64,000 bases of DNA from Paraburkholderia polaris (GCF_012927345.1 NZ_JABBGJ010000003.1:241924-305923), one strand, 5' to 3'; positions 37,130-46,589 are shown, counted from the stretch's first letter. Translations and numbers: made by a program. Notes: generated by a model from the letters alone, not told the origin.

Positions 37130-38470
37130 TCAGGACGCGTTCGCCAACCGCTCTTCATCGAGTCTTCTGCGGTAATGGGGCAGCGCCGTGAACATCAGCC
37201 ACGCAGCCGCCACGGAAGCGATGGCGCAAACGATGGCGATCGAATAGCCCAGTGCCTTGGGATCGTGGAACACTTTGTCGGTGACGAGTGCAATGGATGT
37301 CGGTCCAAGGCTGAAGCCAATCAGTTGTCCAAAGAAAGTGTAGAGCGCGCCCACCGCGCCACGCATGCGGCTAGGCGAGGCAAGTTGCATCGCCGCAGCC
37401 ATGACACCGGTGGGCAAGCTGAAAAAGAAGACCGCCCCTGCGCTGGCTGCGAGCACCCCGAGCGAGCCCGGCGCGAACGGAATGGCTGTGCAGAAAACGA
37501 GTATGCCGATCATCGAATAACCCGCTACGCGCAACGCCGCGTCTTCGTAGCCGCGCTTTTCGAATGCCCGTGCAACCCACGGTCCGGTGAGTACGCCGGC
37601 TGCGCCAAACGTGACCACCAGCAACCCAAAGCGGAAGCCGACCATCGCGGGCGCAACGCCGTGAACGCGGATCAGATAGGCAGGAAGCCAGGCGGGCATG
37701 CCGAGCAGCACGATGCCGAGCATGCCGAGGCCGATATAGATACGGCCATAAAATCCGCGGCGTTGCCAGATAAACGAGGCGGCTTCGCGGACCGTGTAAT
37801 GCCGGTCATTTACCGTCGACCCCAGCGTGTGGCTGCGAGCCGGTTCGCGTACCGTCAGGAACAGTATTGCCCCAAGCAGAAGCCCCGGCAGACCGATCAT
37901 CACGAAGGCCAGTTGCCATGTGGCGAGCGTAGCCAGAATCGGGAATTGCGCGCGCATATTGCTCGCGAAGGTAATGACGAAGCCGCCCGCAAGGAGCGAG
38001 AAGCCGCCGCCCAGCAACGGCCCGAGCGCGAAGATGCTCAGGGCCCGAGGGGCGCGTCGGGCGCTGAACAGGTCGGCAATGAGTGAGCATGCGACCGGAA
38101 AGACGCAGGCTTCGCTTGCGCCAACGCCGAAACGGGCGACGAACAATTCGAGATAGGTATCCGCGCGTCCGCAGAGTGCTGTACAGATGCTCCACAGACA
38201 GATGCCGACCACGAGAATGTTGCGTCGGTTGGTGACGTCGACGAGACGTCCGAATATCGGTGCTGCGAGCAGGTAGGCGGAGACGAAGGCGATGCCCTGG
38301 ACCAGGCTCAATTGCGTGTCGGAGATCGCCAGCGAATGCCGGATCGGGTCGACGAGCAGATTAAGCAACTGGCGATCGATGTAAGCCAGCGAGTACGACA
38401 GCGCAAGAGCGGCGAGGGCGTACCACGATCCTGCGCTATCCAGGCGGATCGCACCGGTGGATCGAGACAT
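37130..38470 (-). CDS. Major facilitator superfamily transporter
   Basis: 446 residues from the ATG at 38470, with about twelve membrane helices. After the first helix comes SLAYIDRQLLNLLVDPIR, then GRLVDVTNRRNIL, the loop 2-3 MFS signature. Upstream in-frame ATGs at 38527 and 38530 could extend the N-terminus; AGGAAGGA 5 bases before 38470 favours the short form. It is probably the inner-membrane carrier matching the porin at 34921, since both carry the same operator upstream. Confidence 0.9.
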   Translation of the reverse strand: MSRSTGAIRLDSAGSWYALAALALSYSLAYIDRQLLNLLVDPIRHSLAISDTQLSLVQGIAFVSAYLLAAPIFGRLVDVTNRRNILVVGICLWSICTALCGRADTYLELFVARFGVGASEACVFPVACSLIADLFSARRAPRALSIFALGPLLGGGFSLLAGGFVITFASNMRAQFPILATLATWQLAFVMIGLPGLLLGAILFLTVREPARSHTLGSTVNDRHYTVREAASFIWQRRGFYGRIYIGLGMLGIVLLGMPAWLPAYLIRVHGVAPAMVGFRFGLLVVTFGAAGVLTGPWVARAFEKRGYEDAALRVAGYSMIGILVFCTAIPFAPGSLGVLAASAGAVFFFSLPTGVMAAAMQLASPSRMRGAVGALYTFFGQLIGFSLGPTSIALVTDKVFHDPKALGYSIAIVCAIASVAAAWLMFTALPHYRRRLDEERLANAS

Positions 38471-38595
38471 TGGCGGTCCTTCCTGGCGGCCATCCTCTGG
38501 AACCGCGGCGTGCGTCGGGTTTCTCATCATTTCTCCAGGCTTTCGCAAGATTTGGATTGATCTGATTTCAGTGCTATTCGATGCTCAATTTCAAC

Positions 38596-38614
38596 CATAC
38601 TAATGTTAGGTAGT
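38596..38614 (-). promoter_or_regulatory. TetR-type operator, site B (MFS transporter)
   Basis: On the minus strand it reads ACTACCTAACATTAGTATG, two changes from site A. It is oriented with, and upstream of, the MFS gene (126 bases from the ATG at 38470, 66 to 69 bases from the alternative starts). Confidence 0.72.
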
Positions 38615-38792
38615 GTGAGATGAGAAAAAAACTCAAGCCATGGGTGTTAGCCCTGGAGCATCTTCACGCTTCAATGAAACAGCCTGAAAGTAGATCCGAC
38701 ACTGAACGAATAGGTGTCGGAAAAATGATAAGGATGCCGTCTTAATGTCGGCGGTAATTTATCGTGTTGCTGTCGTTGAAGAACACGCGCAT

Positions 38793-39008
38793 TCACGCGC
38801 TGCGGTCAGCGATGGTAGGCGGACCACAGAGCTTCACCAGGTCGTGCGAAGCCCCGTACGCGTAGCAGCTAACGATCTCGACCGGCTTTCCAGCGCTATC
38901 AACCGTATTGGGCACGTTGGGGCGCTGCGCGATCATGGTCGGAAAGACGATGTTGGCAAGCCGGCCGAGGAGTTCTTTCAAATGCGCGCACGTGTCATAC
39001 GACGGCAA
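38793..39008 (-). pseudogene. Short unassigned reading frame, probable gene relic
   Basis: A 71-codon frame (MPSYDTCAHLKELLGRL, then VPNTVDSAGKPVEIVSCYAYG) with G or C at most third positions, as in real genes here. It has no clear ribosome-binding site. It looks like a piece of a real protein, but I cannot name the family. A plus-strand frame over the same bases looks less protein-like. Confidence 0.35.
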
Positions 39009-39500
39009 GAGCTTGCCCGCCTGGTTGTTTCAGCCGGGGCCGATGCATAGCGCTGATTAGCGCGCGCAGCTATTCGCCATGTCGATCTGGCGATGATGCA
39101 ACTCCGCGCGCGTGATGCCTGCTGTGGGGTGTTGTGGAGGGTGTCCATGCTTTGACTCCGTGCACTGGAACACAACTATCTGGAAGGATCCGGCATTCAA
39201 TGCCGGGCGGCCCTCGGCGGTGGCCTCCATCGGCTAGCTTGCGGGACCGAAATAGGATAATCTTTCAAGCACAAAGCGCTGCGGCCGCGCGCATAAGCCG
39301 AATAAAGAAACCGTAGTCAGAGGCTCAAGCCGCGCCGCAAAGCGCGAGGCAAAATGCGCCGGCCGTCGCGAAGGGCGCCCCGGGTCTGGACTACATCAAT
39401 CACGGCTCTTTCGAGTCGACTCGGGGCAATCAAAGGCCAGAGTCACGCGCTCCGCGCGGCGTGATGGTGACCGTTTTTATTTCAGAGAGCGAAGACACAC
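39009..39500. other. Non-coding stretch before the TetR gene
   Basis: About 490 bases with only short frames of no recognisable content. It probably contains the tetR promoter and further relics of the gene at 38793. No copy of the operator palindrome was seen here, so autoregulation is not supported by this motif. Confidence 0.45.
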
Positions 39501-40151
39501 GTGGGCAAGCGAAACGTCAATTCGAACGTGGATATGCGGGAGACCCTTTTGCAACTGGCCGCCCGCTCGTTCGTCACGCAGGGATACACCGCGACGACGA
39601 TGCGTTCCCTCGCGGACCAGGCCGGCATTGAGGCCGCGAGCATCTATTACCATTTTTCTTCGAAAGAAGAACTGGTGGAGGTTGTCGTTGCACACGGCGG
39701 GGATAGCATCGTGCAGCATATCCAGGAACATCTGGACGCACTGCCGCCGTCCGCATCCGCGGAGACGCGGTTCAAGGCGGCGGTGCTTGGGCAGATGAGC
39801 GCGCTGATCAAGTTCGGCGACTATGCGCTGGCGCATGGAAGACTGCTTGCCCAATTGCCCGATAAGGCGCGCGAGGGTCAGGTGAAGCGTCATGAGCAGA
39901 ATCAGCGGCTCTGGACCCAACTGCTCGAGGGTCTGCGGACGGAAGGCATGCTGCGTGCCGACGTCGACATCGCCTTGTGCCGTGTGTTCCTGCTCGGGTG
40001 CATCAATTCTGTGCAAGGCTGGTTCAATCCTCGAAAGGGGTCCCTGGATCAAGTCGCGGAGCAGATCTGCGGCATGTTTTTCGACGGGGTCAAGCCGGCC
40101 GCGAAGGCACGCAAAGTATCGCGTCGCGCCGTGGATGCTGCGTCGTCCTGA
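39501..40151 (+). CDS. TetR/AcrR-family transcriptional repressor
   Basis: 216 residues. The N-terminal helix-turn-helix is FVTQGYTATTMRSLADQAG followed by IEAASIYYHFSSKEELVE (about residues 24-62). The C-terminal ligand domain includes RLWTQLLEGLRTEGML and NSVQGWFNPRKGSLDQVAEQ. Its shape recalls acyl-CoA-responsive repressors of the KstR2/FadR group (inference). It sits between the MFS gene and the citE operon, both preceded by the same palindrome, so it is the best candidate for binding it. Start GTG 39501; ATG 39534 is possible. Confidence 0.9.
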   Translation: MGKRNVNSNVDMRETLLQLAARSFVTQGYTATTMRSLADQAGIEAASIYYHFSSKEELVEVVVAHGGDSIVQHIQEHLDALPPSASAETRFKAAVLGQMSALIKFGDYALAHGRLLAQLPDKAREGQVKRHEQNQRLWTQLLEGLRTEGMLRADVDIALCRVFLLGCINSVQGWFNPRKGSLDQVAEQICGMFFDGVKPAAKARKVSRRAVDAASS

Positions 40152-40159
40152 GGCTCGCG

Positions 40160-41071
40160 TTACTGTTCCGATCTGGCGGGGAAGCTGTCCGGCATTCCGC
40201 CGGTTCGTACATGGCGCAGCAGAAAATCAATCGCTGCACGGCCGAATACATCGTTGCGGTCACCGGCCACCATATGACCTGCCTCACTGACGTTCACATA
40301 CTCGGCCCGCGGACACAGTCCGAGAAACTCTTCGACACCCGCTTCGCTGACCACATCGGAATTGCCGCCACGCACGAGCAGCGTAGGTAGTGTCAAGCCC
40401 CGTGCGCACGCCGACAGGCGCGCATGGCGACGGTCCCGGTCGTGCTGGTGTCCGATGAAGCGGGGATCCCAATGCCAGCGGAATTTGCCGTCCTTCCCGA
40501 GGCGCACATTCTTGGCAAGTCCATCGAGACTTCGGGGGCGCGTCTGCTGCAATCGGTACCGGGTGATCGCATCGGCGACTTCGTCGAGTGATGCGAAGCC
40601 TTCTGGCATCTGTTGCATGAAGGTCTGGATGCGGGCCACGCCCGCAGGTTCGGTATGCGGCACGATGTCGACCAGGATCAGCGCGCGAGCGTCGACACTG
40701 TCCTCACCTACCGCGACGAGGCTGGTGCAGCCGCCCATGGACGCGCCGACGAGCACGGGCTGCCGTCCGCCGAGCGCTGTGAGGACGCAGTTCAGATCGC
40801 TTACCATCGCGTTCTGACTGTAGTTCCCGTCCGGGCACCAGTCGGAATCGCCGTGACCTCTCGCGTCGAAGGCCACCGCAAAATAGCCGCCGGCGCCAAG
40901 ACGCTCGCCGGTTTCGCCCCATGCGTGGCGGGTTTGGCCGCCGCCGTGCAACAGGACGACCAGCTGTCCATCTGGATCGCCCCAGGAGTCTCCCGCAAGT
41001 TTGACTCCATCCGCGCCGATCCATACATGCATTGGGATCGGTGTTCCAGGAAGGCGTTCTCCTGCGTCCAT
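40160..41071 (-). CDS. Alpha/beta hydrolase
   Basis: 303 residues from the ATG at 41071, which has GAGG 5 bases upstream; the frame stays open to a GTG at 41197 without a ribosome-binding site. Oxyanion strand VVLLHGGGQTRHAW, nucleophile elbow VGASMGGCTS and catalytic His in SEAGHMVAGDRN make a complete triad likely. It could cleave an ester, a lactone or a CoA thioester of the pathway. It converges on the TetR gene and diverges from citE. Confidence 0.88.
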   Translation of the reverse strand: MDAGERLPGTPIPMHVWIGADGVKLAGDSWGDPDGQLVVLLHGGGQTRHAWGETGERLGAGGYFAVAFDARGHGDSDWCPDGNYSQNAMVSDLNCVLTALGGRQPVLVGASMGGCTSLVAVGEDSVDARALILVDIVPHTEPAGVARIQTFMQQMPEGFASLDEVADAITRYRLQQTRPRSLDGLAKNVRLGKDGKFRWHWDPRFIGHQHDRDRRHARLSACARGLTLPTLLVRGGNSDVVSEAGVEEFLGLCPRAEYVNVSEAGHMVAGDRNDVFGRAAIDFLLRHVRTGGMPDSFPARSEQ

Positions 41072-41292
41072 CTTTTCCTCATCAATAAGGTAATACGGGC
41101 CGTACTCGGCACGCACGGCACGTCCTTGCCGAGCATCCCTCCCAGCCGTTAGCACGTCAATATCTCGCACATTGATGTTCCGTACTTCGGACGTCACTCA
41201 GGTCATGTAACGATTCCGGGTCGTGTGCCAATCATCGCGCCGATCGTCGGATCGGGTTAACACTGCTTGTAGGCGATACTGCTAGCGACCAA

Positions 41293-41311
41293 ACTACCTA
41301 ACGCTAGTAAG
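41293..41311 (+). promoter_or_regulatory. TetR-type operator, site C (citE operon)
   Basis: ACTACCTAACGCTAGTAAG differs from site A by one base. It lies between the divergent hydrolase and citE genes, 37 bases before the citE ATG, so it could control both. Confidence 0.75.
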
Positions 41312-41347
41312 GTAAATTAGTCAACGATGAGAAAAGGGTGACCTTGT

Positions 41348-42238
41348 ATGAGTGCTTGTCCGATGAAACCCATTCGATCCTTCCTGTTCGTACCCGGGAA
41401 TAAGCCGAGCTGGATGGAGAAGGTGGTCGCCGCCAAGGCCGACGCACTGATTCTCGATCTGGAAGACAGCGTGCCGGCGGAACTGAAGGTGGAAGCGCGC
41501 GGCATTGTTCAGTCGAAACTCGCGTGGCTTGCAGAGCAAAAGCAGCGCGTGTTCGTGCGGATCAACCGCAGCCCGCACCTGTATGACTTCGAGGACATGC
41601 TCGCCGTCGTCGGGCCGCACGTGGAAGGAATCGTGATCTCGAAGCCTTGCGGGCCGGAGGATGTGGACTGCGCGTCGATGATGCTGGCTGAGGCCGAATA
41701 TCGCAACGGGCTGCCGGTCGGCACGACGCGCGTGATTCCGCTACTGGAGACGGCTCGCGCGCTGGAGTTCGCTTACGAGATCGCGCAGCGAGACCGGGTC
41801 GCGGCACTGTGCGGCGCGACGGCAAAAAACGCCGACGTGGCCCGCGCGCTCGGCTATGTATGGTCGCCGGATGGGCGAGAAAGCCTGTATTTCAAGTCGC
41901 GTGCCGTCATGGCCGCGCGCGCTGCCGGCAAGTTGCCCATTGGCGGCGTGTGGCAGCAGGTGCATGACGTCGAGGGTTTGAAGAAATCGGCGCAACTCGA
42001 TCGGGCCTTGGGCATGACGGGCGAACTGGTGCTGCATCCGTCGAACGTGGCGGCCGTCAACGAGGTCTACAGCCCTTCCACCGAACAGGTGGCCTACTAC
42101 GAGGGCATGATTGCCGCACTCGAGAAGGCCGAGGCGGAAGGACGCGCTTCGACGATCTATGACGGCGAGCACATCGACATCGCTCATGTGAAAACTGCCC
42201 GGGAAATCATCGCACTGGCGCAAACCTTTAACGGCTGA
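41348..42238 (+). CDS. CitE/HpcH-type CoA-ester lyase (divergent)
   Basis: 296 residues of the CitE-like TIM-barrel family, which cleaves or forms 3-hydroxy-3-acid CoA esters such as malyl-, citramalyl- or citryl-CoA. SFLFVPGNKPSW, ALILDLEDSVP (metal-binding Asp/Glu) and LLETARALEF (second acidic metal ligand) are present. The usual FG-x-D-F-x-x-D-L element is replaced by ALCGATAKNADVARALG, so the substrate may differ from malyl- or citramalyl-CoA. It is the first gene of a five-gene run through 46589. Confidence 0.87.
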   Translation: MSACPMKPIRSFLFVPGNKPSWMEKVVAAKADALILDLEDSVPAELKVEARGIVQSKLAWLAEQKQRVFVRINRSPHLYDFEDMLAVVGPHVEGIVISKPCGPEDVDCASMMLAEAEYRNGLPVGTTRVIPLLETARALEFAYEIAQRDRVAALCGATAKNADVARALGYVWSPDGRESLYFKSRAVMAARAAGKLPIGGVWQQVHDVEGLKKSAQLDRALGMTGELVLHPSNVAAVNEVYSPSTEQVAYYEGMIAALEKAEAEGRASTIYDGEHIDIAHVKTAREIIALAQTFNG

Positions 42239-42310
42239 CCGGCGGCAGGAACTTCATTCAGCAACGGTCCCCCGTTCGGGGCCGCCAAGTCACTATTCAG
42301 GAGATGCATC

Positions 42311-42766
42311 ATGGCTGGACTTTACTTCGAAGATTGCGAGGAAGGACTTGTAATTGATCACGCAATTCGCCGAACCGTGACTGAGACCGACAACGTCCTG
42401 TTTTCTGCGATGACGTACAACTGCGCACCGCTGCACATCGACGCCGAATACAGCAAGAGCTCCATCTACGGTCAGCGCCTCGTCAATAGCATGTTCCTGC
42501 TCGCGCTGGTGGCGGGTGTGACGGTGGCTGAGACGACGCTCGGCACGACGCTCGGCAACCTGGGCTTCAAGGAGATCACTTTCCCGAAACCGACCTTCCA
42601 CGGCGATACGATCCGCGTGCGAACGGAGATCGTTAACTCACGGCTCTCGAAGAGCCGCAACGACTCGGGCATCGTGACGTTCAAGCACGTCGCCTTGAAT
42701 CAGCGTGACGAAATCGTCTGCGAAGCGGTGCGCGTCGGCCTGATGTTGGTGCGCCCGAAGCAATAG
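42311..42766 (+). CDS. MaoC-type hotdog hydratase
   Basis: 151 residues with a single hotdog fold. The hydratase-2 Asp/His element appears as TYNCAPLHIDAEYSKSSIYG, and TLGNLGFKEITFPKPTFHGDTI follows. MaoC enzymes hydrate (R)-specific enoyl-CoA, including mesaconyl-CoA-type branched substrates. It follows citE by 72 bases with AGGAG upstream, so the hydratase and lyase could act in sequence: hydrate the double bond, then cleave the tertiary alcohol. Confidence 0.88.
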   Translation: MAGLYFEDCEEGLVIDHAIRRTVTETDNVLFSAMTYNCAPLHIDAEYSKSSIYGQRLVNSMFLLALVAGVTVAETTLGTTLGNLGFKEITFPKPTFHGDTIRVRTEIVNSRLSKSRNDSGIVTFKHVALNQRDEIVCEAVRVGLMLVRPKQ

Positions 42767-42839
42767 AACATACGAGGGAACGCGAGCGGCAAGAAGGCCA
42801 GGACCTCAGTTTTTCTGTGAAACTTTGCCAAATTTAACT

Positions 42840-42858
42840 GGATAATAATAAGTTATCC
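42840..42858 (+). promoter_or_regulatory. Inverted repeat before the acyl-CoA dehydrogenase gene
   Basis: GGATAA and TTATCC are perfect inverted arms around a 7-base AT-rich centre, in the 117-base gap before 42884. It is too short for a terminator without a T tract, so it could be an operator or part of an internal promoter. Confidence 0.45.
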
Positions 42859-42883
42859 GTAATTATATTCCGCTGGAGAAATC

Positions 42884-44074
42884 ATGAGTGAATCAAGTGT
42901 AGTGGGCGATGCCAAAGAAGAGCGCGAGTCGCATTTGAAGGATGTGCGGGAGGCCGCACGCACCCTTGCACGCCGTTTCGATCTGGCGTATTGGCGTACC
43001 TGCGACAAGGAAGAAAAGTATCCCTGGGAGTTCGTGAACGCGTTTGCGAAGGCTGGCTGGATGGGTGTCATGACGCCGGAAGAGTACGGCGGCATGGGGC
43101 TGGGGCTGAGTGAAGCCGCGATCATGCTGAACGAGATCGGTGCATCGGGCGCAGGCATGAGCGGCGCGTCGGCCGTTCATTTCTACGTTTTCCCGCCGCA
43201 GCCGATCATGCGGCACGGCTCGGAGGAACTCAAGCGCAGATGTCTGCCGGCCATGGCGAAGGGTGAAATGCTGATGGCCTTCGGCGTGACGGAGCCGACT
43301 TCGGGCGTGGACACGTCCCGCATCCGCACGAAGGCGGAACGCAAGGGCGACCGCTGGGTCATCAACGGTCAGAAAGTGTGGACGACAAACGCGCAGAATG
43401 CGACGAAGATTCTGCTGCTGGCGCGCACTTCGCCCCGCGATGAAAAGCGGCCGCTCGACGGCATGACGCTGTTCTTTGCCGATCTCGATCGCAAGCATTG
43501 CGACGTGCGCGTGATCGACAAGCTGGGCCGCGCGGCGGTGGATTCCAACGAGGTGTTCATCGACGGCCTCGAAGTCGCCGACGAGAATGTGGTCGGTGAG
43601 GTCGGACGTGGCTTCCACTATCTGCTGGACGGCTTGAATCCGGAGCGGATCGTCGTGGGGATGGAAGGGATCGGCATCGGGCGCGCGGCCTTGAATCTGG
43701 CGGTCGAATACGCGAACTCGCGAGTGATTTTCGATCGTCCGATCGGCAAGAACCAGGCGGTCGCGCATCCGCTGGCGGAGAACTGGATCCGGCTGGAAGC
43801 GGCCGAGCTCATGGCGCTTCGGGCAGCGGCGCTCTACGACAGCCATCAGTCGTGCGGTGCCGAGGCAAATGCCGCGAAGTTCCTGGGCGCCGATGCCGGA
43901 TTCCGGGCCGCCGACCAGGCCATGCAAACCCACGGCGGCTTCGCTTACGCGAAGGAATACCACGTCGAAAGGCTCTGGCGTGAAGTCCGTCTCTTGCGCC
44001 TCGCGCCGATTTCGCAGGAGATGGTGCTCAACTTCGTCTCCAACAAGGTCCTCGGCCTGCCCAAGTCCTACTGA
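42884..44074 (+). CDS. Acyl-CoA dehydrogenase
   Basis: 396-residue flavoenzyme oxidising acyl-CoA to 2-enoyl-CoA with electrons passed to EtfAB. The helical N-domain has TPEEYGGMGLGLSEA. The beta-domain has FGVTEPTSGVDTSRI and INGQKVWTTNA. The C-domain has NPERIVVGMEGIGIGRAAL and QTHGGFAYAKEY; the usual catalytic Glu is placed at APISQEMV. Full length. It lies in the citE-maoC-ACAD-CoA transferase-racemase run. Confidence 0.93.
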   Translation: MSESSVVGDAKEERESHLKDVREAARTLARRFDLAYWRTCDKEEKYPWEFVNAFAKAGWMGVMTPEEYGGMGLGLSEAAIMLNEIGASGAGMSGASAVHFYVFPPQPIMRHGSEELKRRCLPAMAKGEMLMAFGVTEPTSGVDTSRIRTKAERKGDRWVINGQKVWTTNAQNATKILLLARTSPRDEKRPLDGMTLFFADLDRKHCDVRVIDKLGRAAVDSNEVFIDGLEVADENVVGEVGRGFHYLLDGLNPERIVVGMEGIGIGRAALNLAVEYANSRVIFDRPIGKNQAVAHPLAENWIRLEAAELMALRAAALYDSHQSCGAEANAAKFLGADAGFRAADQAMQTHGGFAYAKEYHVERLWREVRLLRLAPISQEMVLNFVSNKVLGLPKSY

Positions 44075-44133
44075 ACGGTGATTGGCCCCTGCGGGGGCTA
44101 TCACTCATTTCAAAGTAGAGGCAGGAGACAAAG

Positions 44134-45378
44134 ATGTCAGATCAGAATTCACGTCCGCTCGAAGGCATTCGGGTCCTCGACCTGACGGTCGCCCTCGCTG
44201 GACCCTACGCGTCGATGGTGCTGGGTGGCATGGGGGCCGAAGTCATTCGCGTGGAGGCGCCGGGAGGCGGCGATATCGCGCGTACCAATCCGCCGTTCGT
44301 CGGCAAGGACGGTATCAATTTTGGCGCGAAGGCCGACGATGAAGTTTCGCTCACCATCCTGAATCGTGCGCGCAACAAGAAGAGCATTACCCTCGACCTG
44401 AAAAGCGAACGGGGTCGCGAGATCTTCATGAAGCTCGCGGAACAATGCGACGTGCTGATCGAAAATGTGAGCGAAGGGGCGACGGCGCGCCTTGGCATCG
44501 ACTACGACCAGGTTCAGCGCCGCAACCCTAAAATCATCTACGCGTCCATCAAGGCGCTGGGCGAGCCGAGCGCCTATCCCGGTCTGAAGGGCATGGACAT
44601 CATCGTGCAGGCCCTGAGCGGTGTCATGGAGGTCACCGGCTTCGCGGACGGGCCGCCTACGCGGTGTGGTCTGCCTATCGCGGATCTGGTGGCGCCGCTT
44701 TACGCGCTGAATGGAGTCCTCGCGGCGTTGATTCAACGCGGCCGGACGGGCGAGGGCCAGTTCGTGAAGGTTTCCATGCTCGATTGCCTCGCATCGTGGG
44801 TTGCTGAGGAACATTTCGACGTGTTTGCCAAAGCGGGCTACCGCATGCGAACGGGCAATTTTCAGGACCGTCTGGTCCCGTTCGGCGTCTATCAAACGAA
44901 GGACGGGTACGTGTCTATCGCGGCGCTTCATCCAGACTGGTTGCGAGGTTTGCTCGATGCGCTTGACCAGCCGCACCTGATGGACGACCCGCGTTTCAGC
45001 AGCCGTGGACCGCGACTCAAGCATGCCGCGGAATTGAACGCGATCATCGAAGCATGGACTCGGCAGCGAACCTCGGACGAGGTCGTACACGAACTGCTGG
45101 AGAAGCGTTGCGTGCCGTCCGCGCGCGTGCGTCGGCCCGACGAGGTGCTGAACGATCCGCTCCTGCATGAAAGTGGTGCGGTCATGAATCTGGAGCATCC
45201 CGTGCTTGGACCAATCGGTGCAATTGGGATGGGCCTCCCCATTCGGTTCTCGAAAAGCACGGCCCAGTTCGACCAGCCGGCGACCGAACTCGGTTCCGCG
45301 AACGAGGAGATCTACGGCGACCTGCTTAATTTCTCGAAGCGCGACATTGAAGCATTGCGTGCTGCCGGGATTATCTAG
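44134..45378 (+). CDS. CaiB/BaiF family (class III) CoA transferase
   Basis: 414 residues. The N-terminal half has GIRVLDLTVALAGPYASMV and GAEVIRVEAPGGGDIAR; the candidate catalytic Asp is in LKGMDIIVQALSG. C-terminal RRPDEVLNDPLLHESG is standard. It would activate a carboxylate using succinyl- or acetyl-CoA, or a CoA ester of the pathway. The gene is preceded by AGGAG and separated by 59 bases from the dehydrogenase. Confidence 0.92.
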   Translation: MSDQNSRPLEGIRVLDLTVALAGPYASMVLGGMGAEVIRVEAPGGGDIARTNPPFVGKDGINFGAKADDEVSLTILNRARNKKSITLDLKSERGREIFMKLAEQCDVLIENVSEGATARLGIDYDQVQRRNPKIIYASIKALGEPSAYPGLKGMDIIVQALSGVMEVTGFADGPPTRCGLPIADLVAPLYALNGVLAALIQRGRTGEGQFVKVSMLDCLASWVAEEHFDVFAKAGYRMRTGNFQDRLVPFGVYQTKDGYVSIAALHPDWLRGLLDALDQPHLMDDPRFSSRGPRLKHAAELNAIIEAWTRQRTSDEVVHELLEKRCVPSARVRRPDEVLNDPLLHESGAVMNLEHPVLGPIGAIGMGLPIRFSKSTAQFDQPATELGSANEEIYGDLLNFSKRDIEALRAAGII

Positions 45379-45446
45379 CGACACGCGACGAAACCGCCGT
45401 TGACACGCCACATTTCATATCAGCTTTGAAAACGAGGGGAAGTAAA

Positions 45447-46589
45447 TTGGGACCGTTAGCAGGGGTACGTATTGTCGAATTGGCGGGGATCGGCCCAGGA
45501 CCGGTCGCAGCAATGCTGCTCGCCGATCTCGGGGCGACCGTGATCCGTGTGGATCGAAAGGAGCCGTCCGGGCTTGGGTTGCCGCGCCCGGTTCAGTTCG
45601 ACGTGGCGCTACGCAATCGTAAGTCGATCCGGGTCGACCTGAAGGATCCGGCGGGGATCGCGCTCGTGCTGGATCTTATCGGCAAGGCGGATGCGTTGAT
45701 CGAAGGCTTTCGCCCTGGCGTGACCGAACGTCTAGGACTAGGGCCGGACATTTGCCTCGCGCGCAATCCGAAGCTGGTGTATGGGCGCGTGACAGGGTGG
45801 GGACAGGACGGGCCGCTCGCGCAGTCTGCCGGTCATGACATCAACTACATCTCGATCACCGGCGTGCTGAACGCAATCGGCGAGCACGGCGAGGCGCCGG
45901 TGATTCCCCTCAATGTGATCGGCGACTATGCCGGCGGGTCGCTCTATCTCGCACTCGGGATCCTCGCGGGCGTGCTTGAGGCTCGCACGTCGGGCAAGGG
46001 GCAGGTGGTGGACGCCGCGATCGTGGACGGCGTGGCGTCGCTAATGACAGTCCTCGTCGGCTTGCGCGAGGCCGGCATGTTCAGTGGTGAACGCGGCACC
46101 AACCTGACTGACTCAGGCGCGCCTTTTTACCAGGTCTACGCCTGCGCCGACGACAAGTACGTGTCGATCGGTCCCATCGAGCAGAAGTTCTATGTGCAAT
46201 TGATCGAGCGTCTCGGTTTGAATCCAGCGGATCTGGGCAATCAGATGGACCAACGTAACTGGCAGAGGAACAAGTCAATCTTTGCGTCGAAGTTCAAGGA
46301 AAAAACCCGGGCCGAGTGGCTGGCACTGTTCGAGGGTTCGGACGCCTGTGTCGCGCCAGTGCTGGATTTGAAGGAAGCCTACGAACATCCACATATCAAA
46401 GCTCGCGCAACTTATATGGACGTGGCCGGGGTGATGCAGCCGGCGCCCGCACCCCGTTTTTCCCGCACGACATTACCCACGCCCGTGCCGCCCGCCGAAT
46501 CGAATCGGGAGAATGCGTCCGCGGCGCTCGGCGACTGGCTCTCGGATAGCGAGATTGCTGAACTCGCTGCCGTGGGAACGTTTAGCTAA
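45447..46589 (+). CDS. Alpha-methylacyl-CoA racemase (AMACR/MCR type)
   Basis: 380 residues from TTG 45447, which has GAGGGGA 6 bases upstream. GPLAGVRIVELAGIGPGP, GHDINYISITG and NVIGDYAGGSLYLALG are the racemase signatures. The acid/base pair would be His near 130 and Asp near 160, with the 30-residue spacing of M. tuberculosis MCR (His126/Asp156); GPIEQKF carries the likely Glu partner. It interconverts (R)- and (S)-2-methylacyl-CoA. Its presence implies alpha-methyl-branched intermediates. Confidence 0.9.
   Translation: MGPLAGVRIVELAGIGPGPVAAMLLADLGATVIRVDRKEPSGLGLPRPVQFDVALRNRKSIRVDLKDPAGIALVLDLIGKADALIEGFRPGVTERLGLGPDICLARNPKLVYGRVTGWGQDGPLAQSAGHDINYISITGVLNAIGEHGEAPVIPLNVIGDYAGGSLYLALGILAGVLEARTSGKGQVVDAAIVDGVASLMTVLVGLREAGMFSGERGTNLTDSGAPFYQVYACADDKYVSIGPIEQKFYVQLIERLGLNPADLGNQMDQRNWQRNKSIFASKFKEKTRAEWLALFEGSDACVAPVLDLKEAYEHPHIKARATYMDVAGVMQPAPAPRFSRTTLPTPVPPAESNRENASAALGDWLSDSEIAELAAVGTFS

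Noticed and set aside
38745..39050. A 101-codon plus-strand frame
   Set aside because: The overlapping minus-strand frame looks more like real protein; the plus frame is rich in Arg and Val with no domain.
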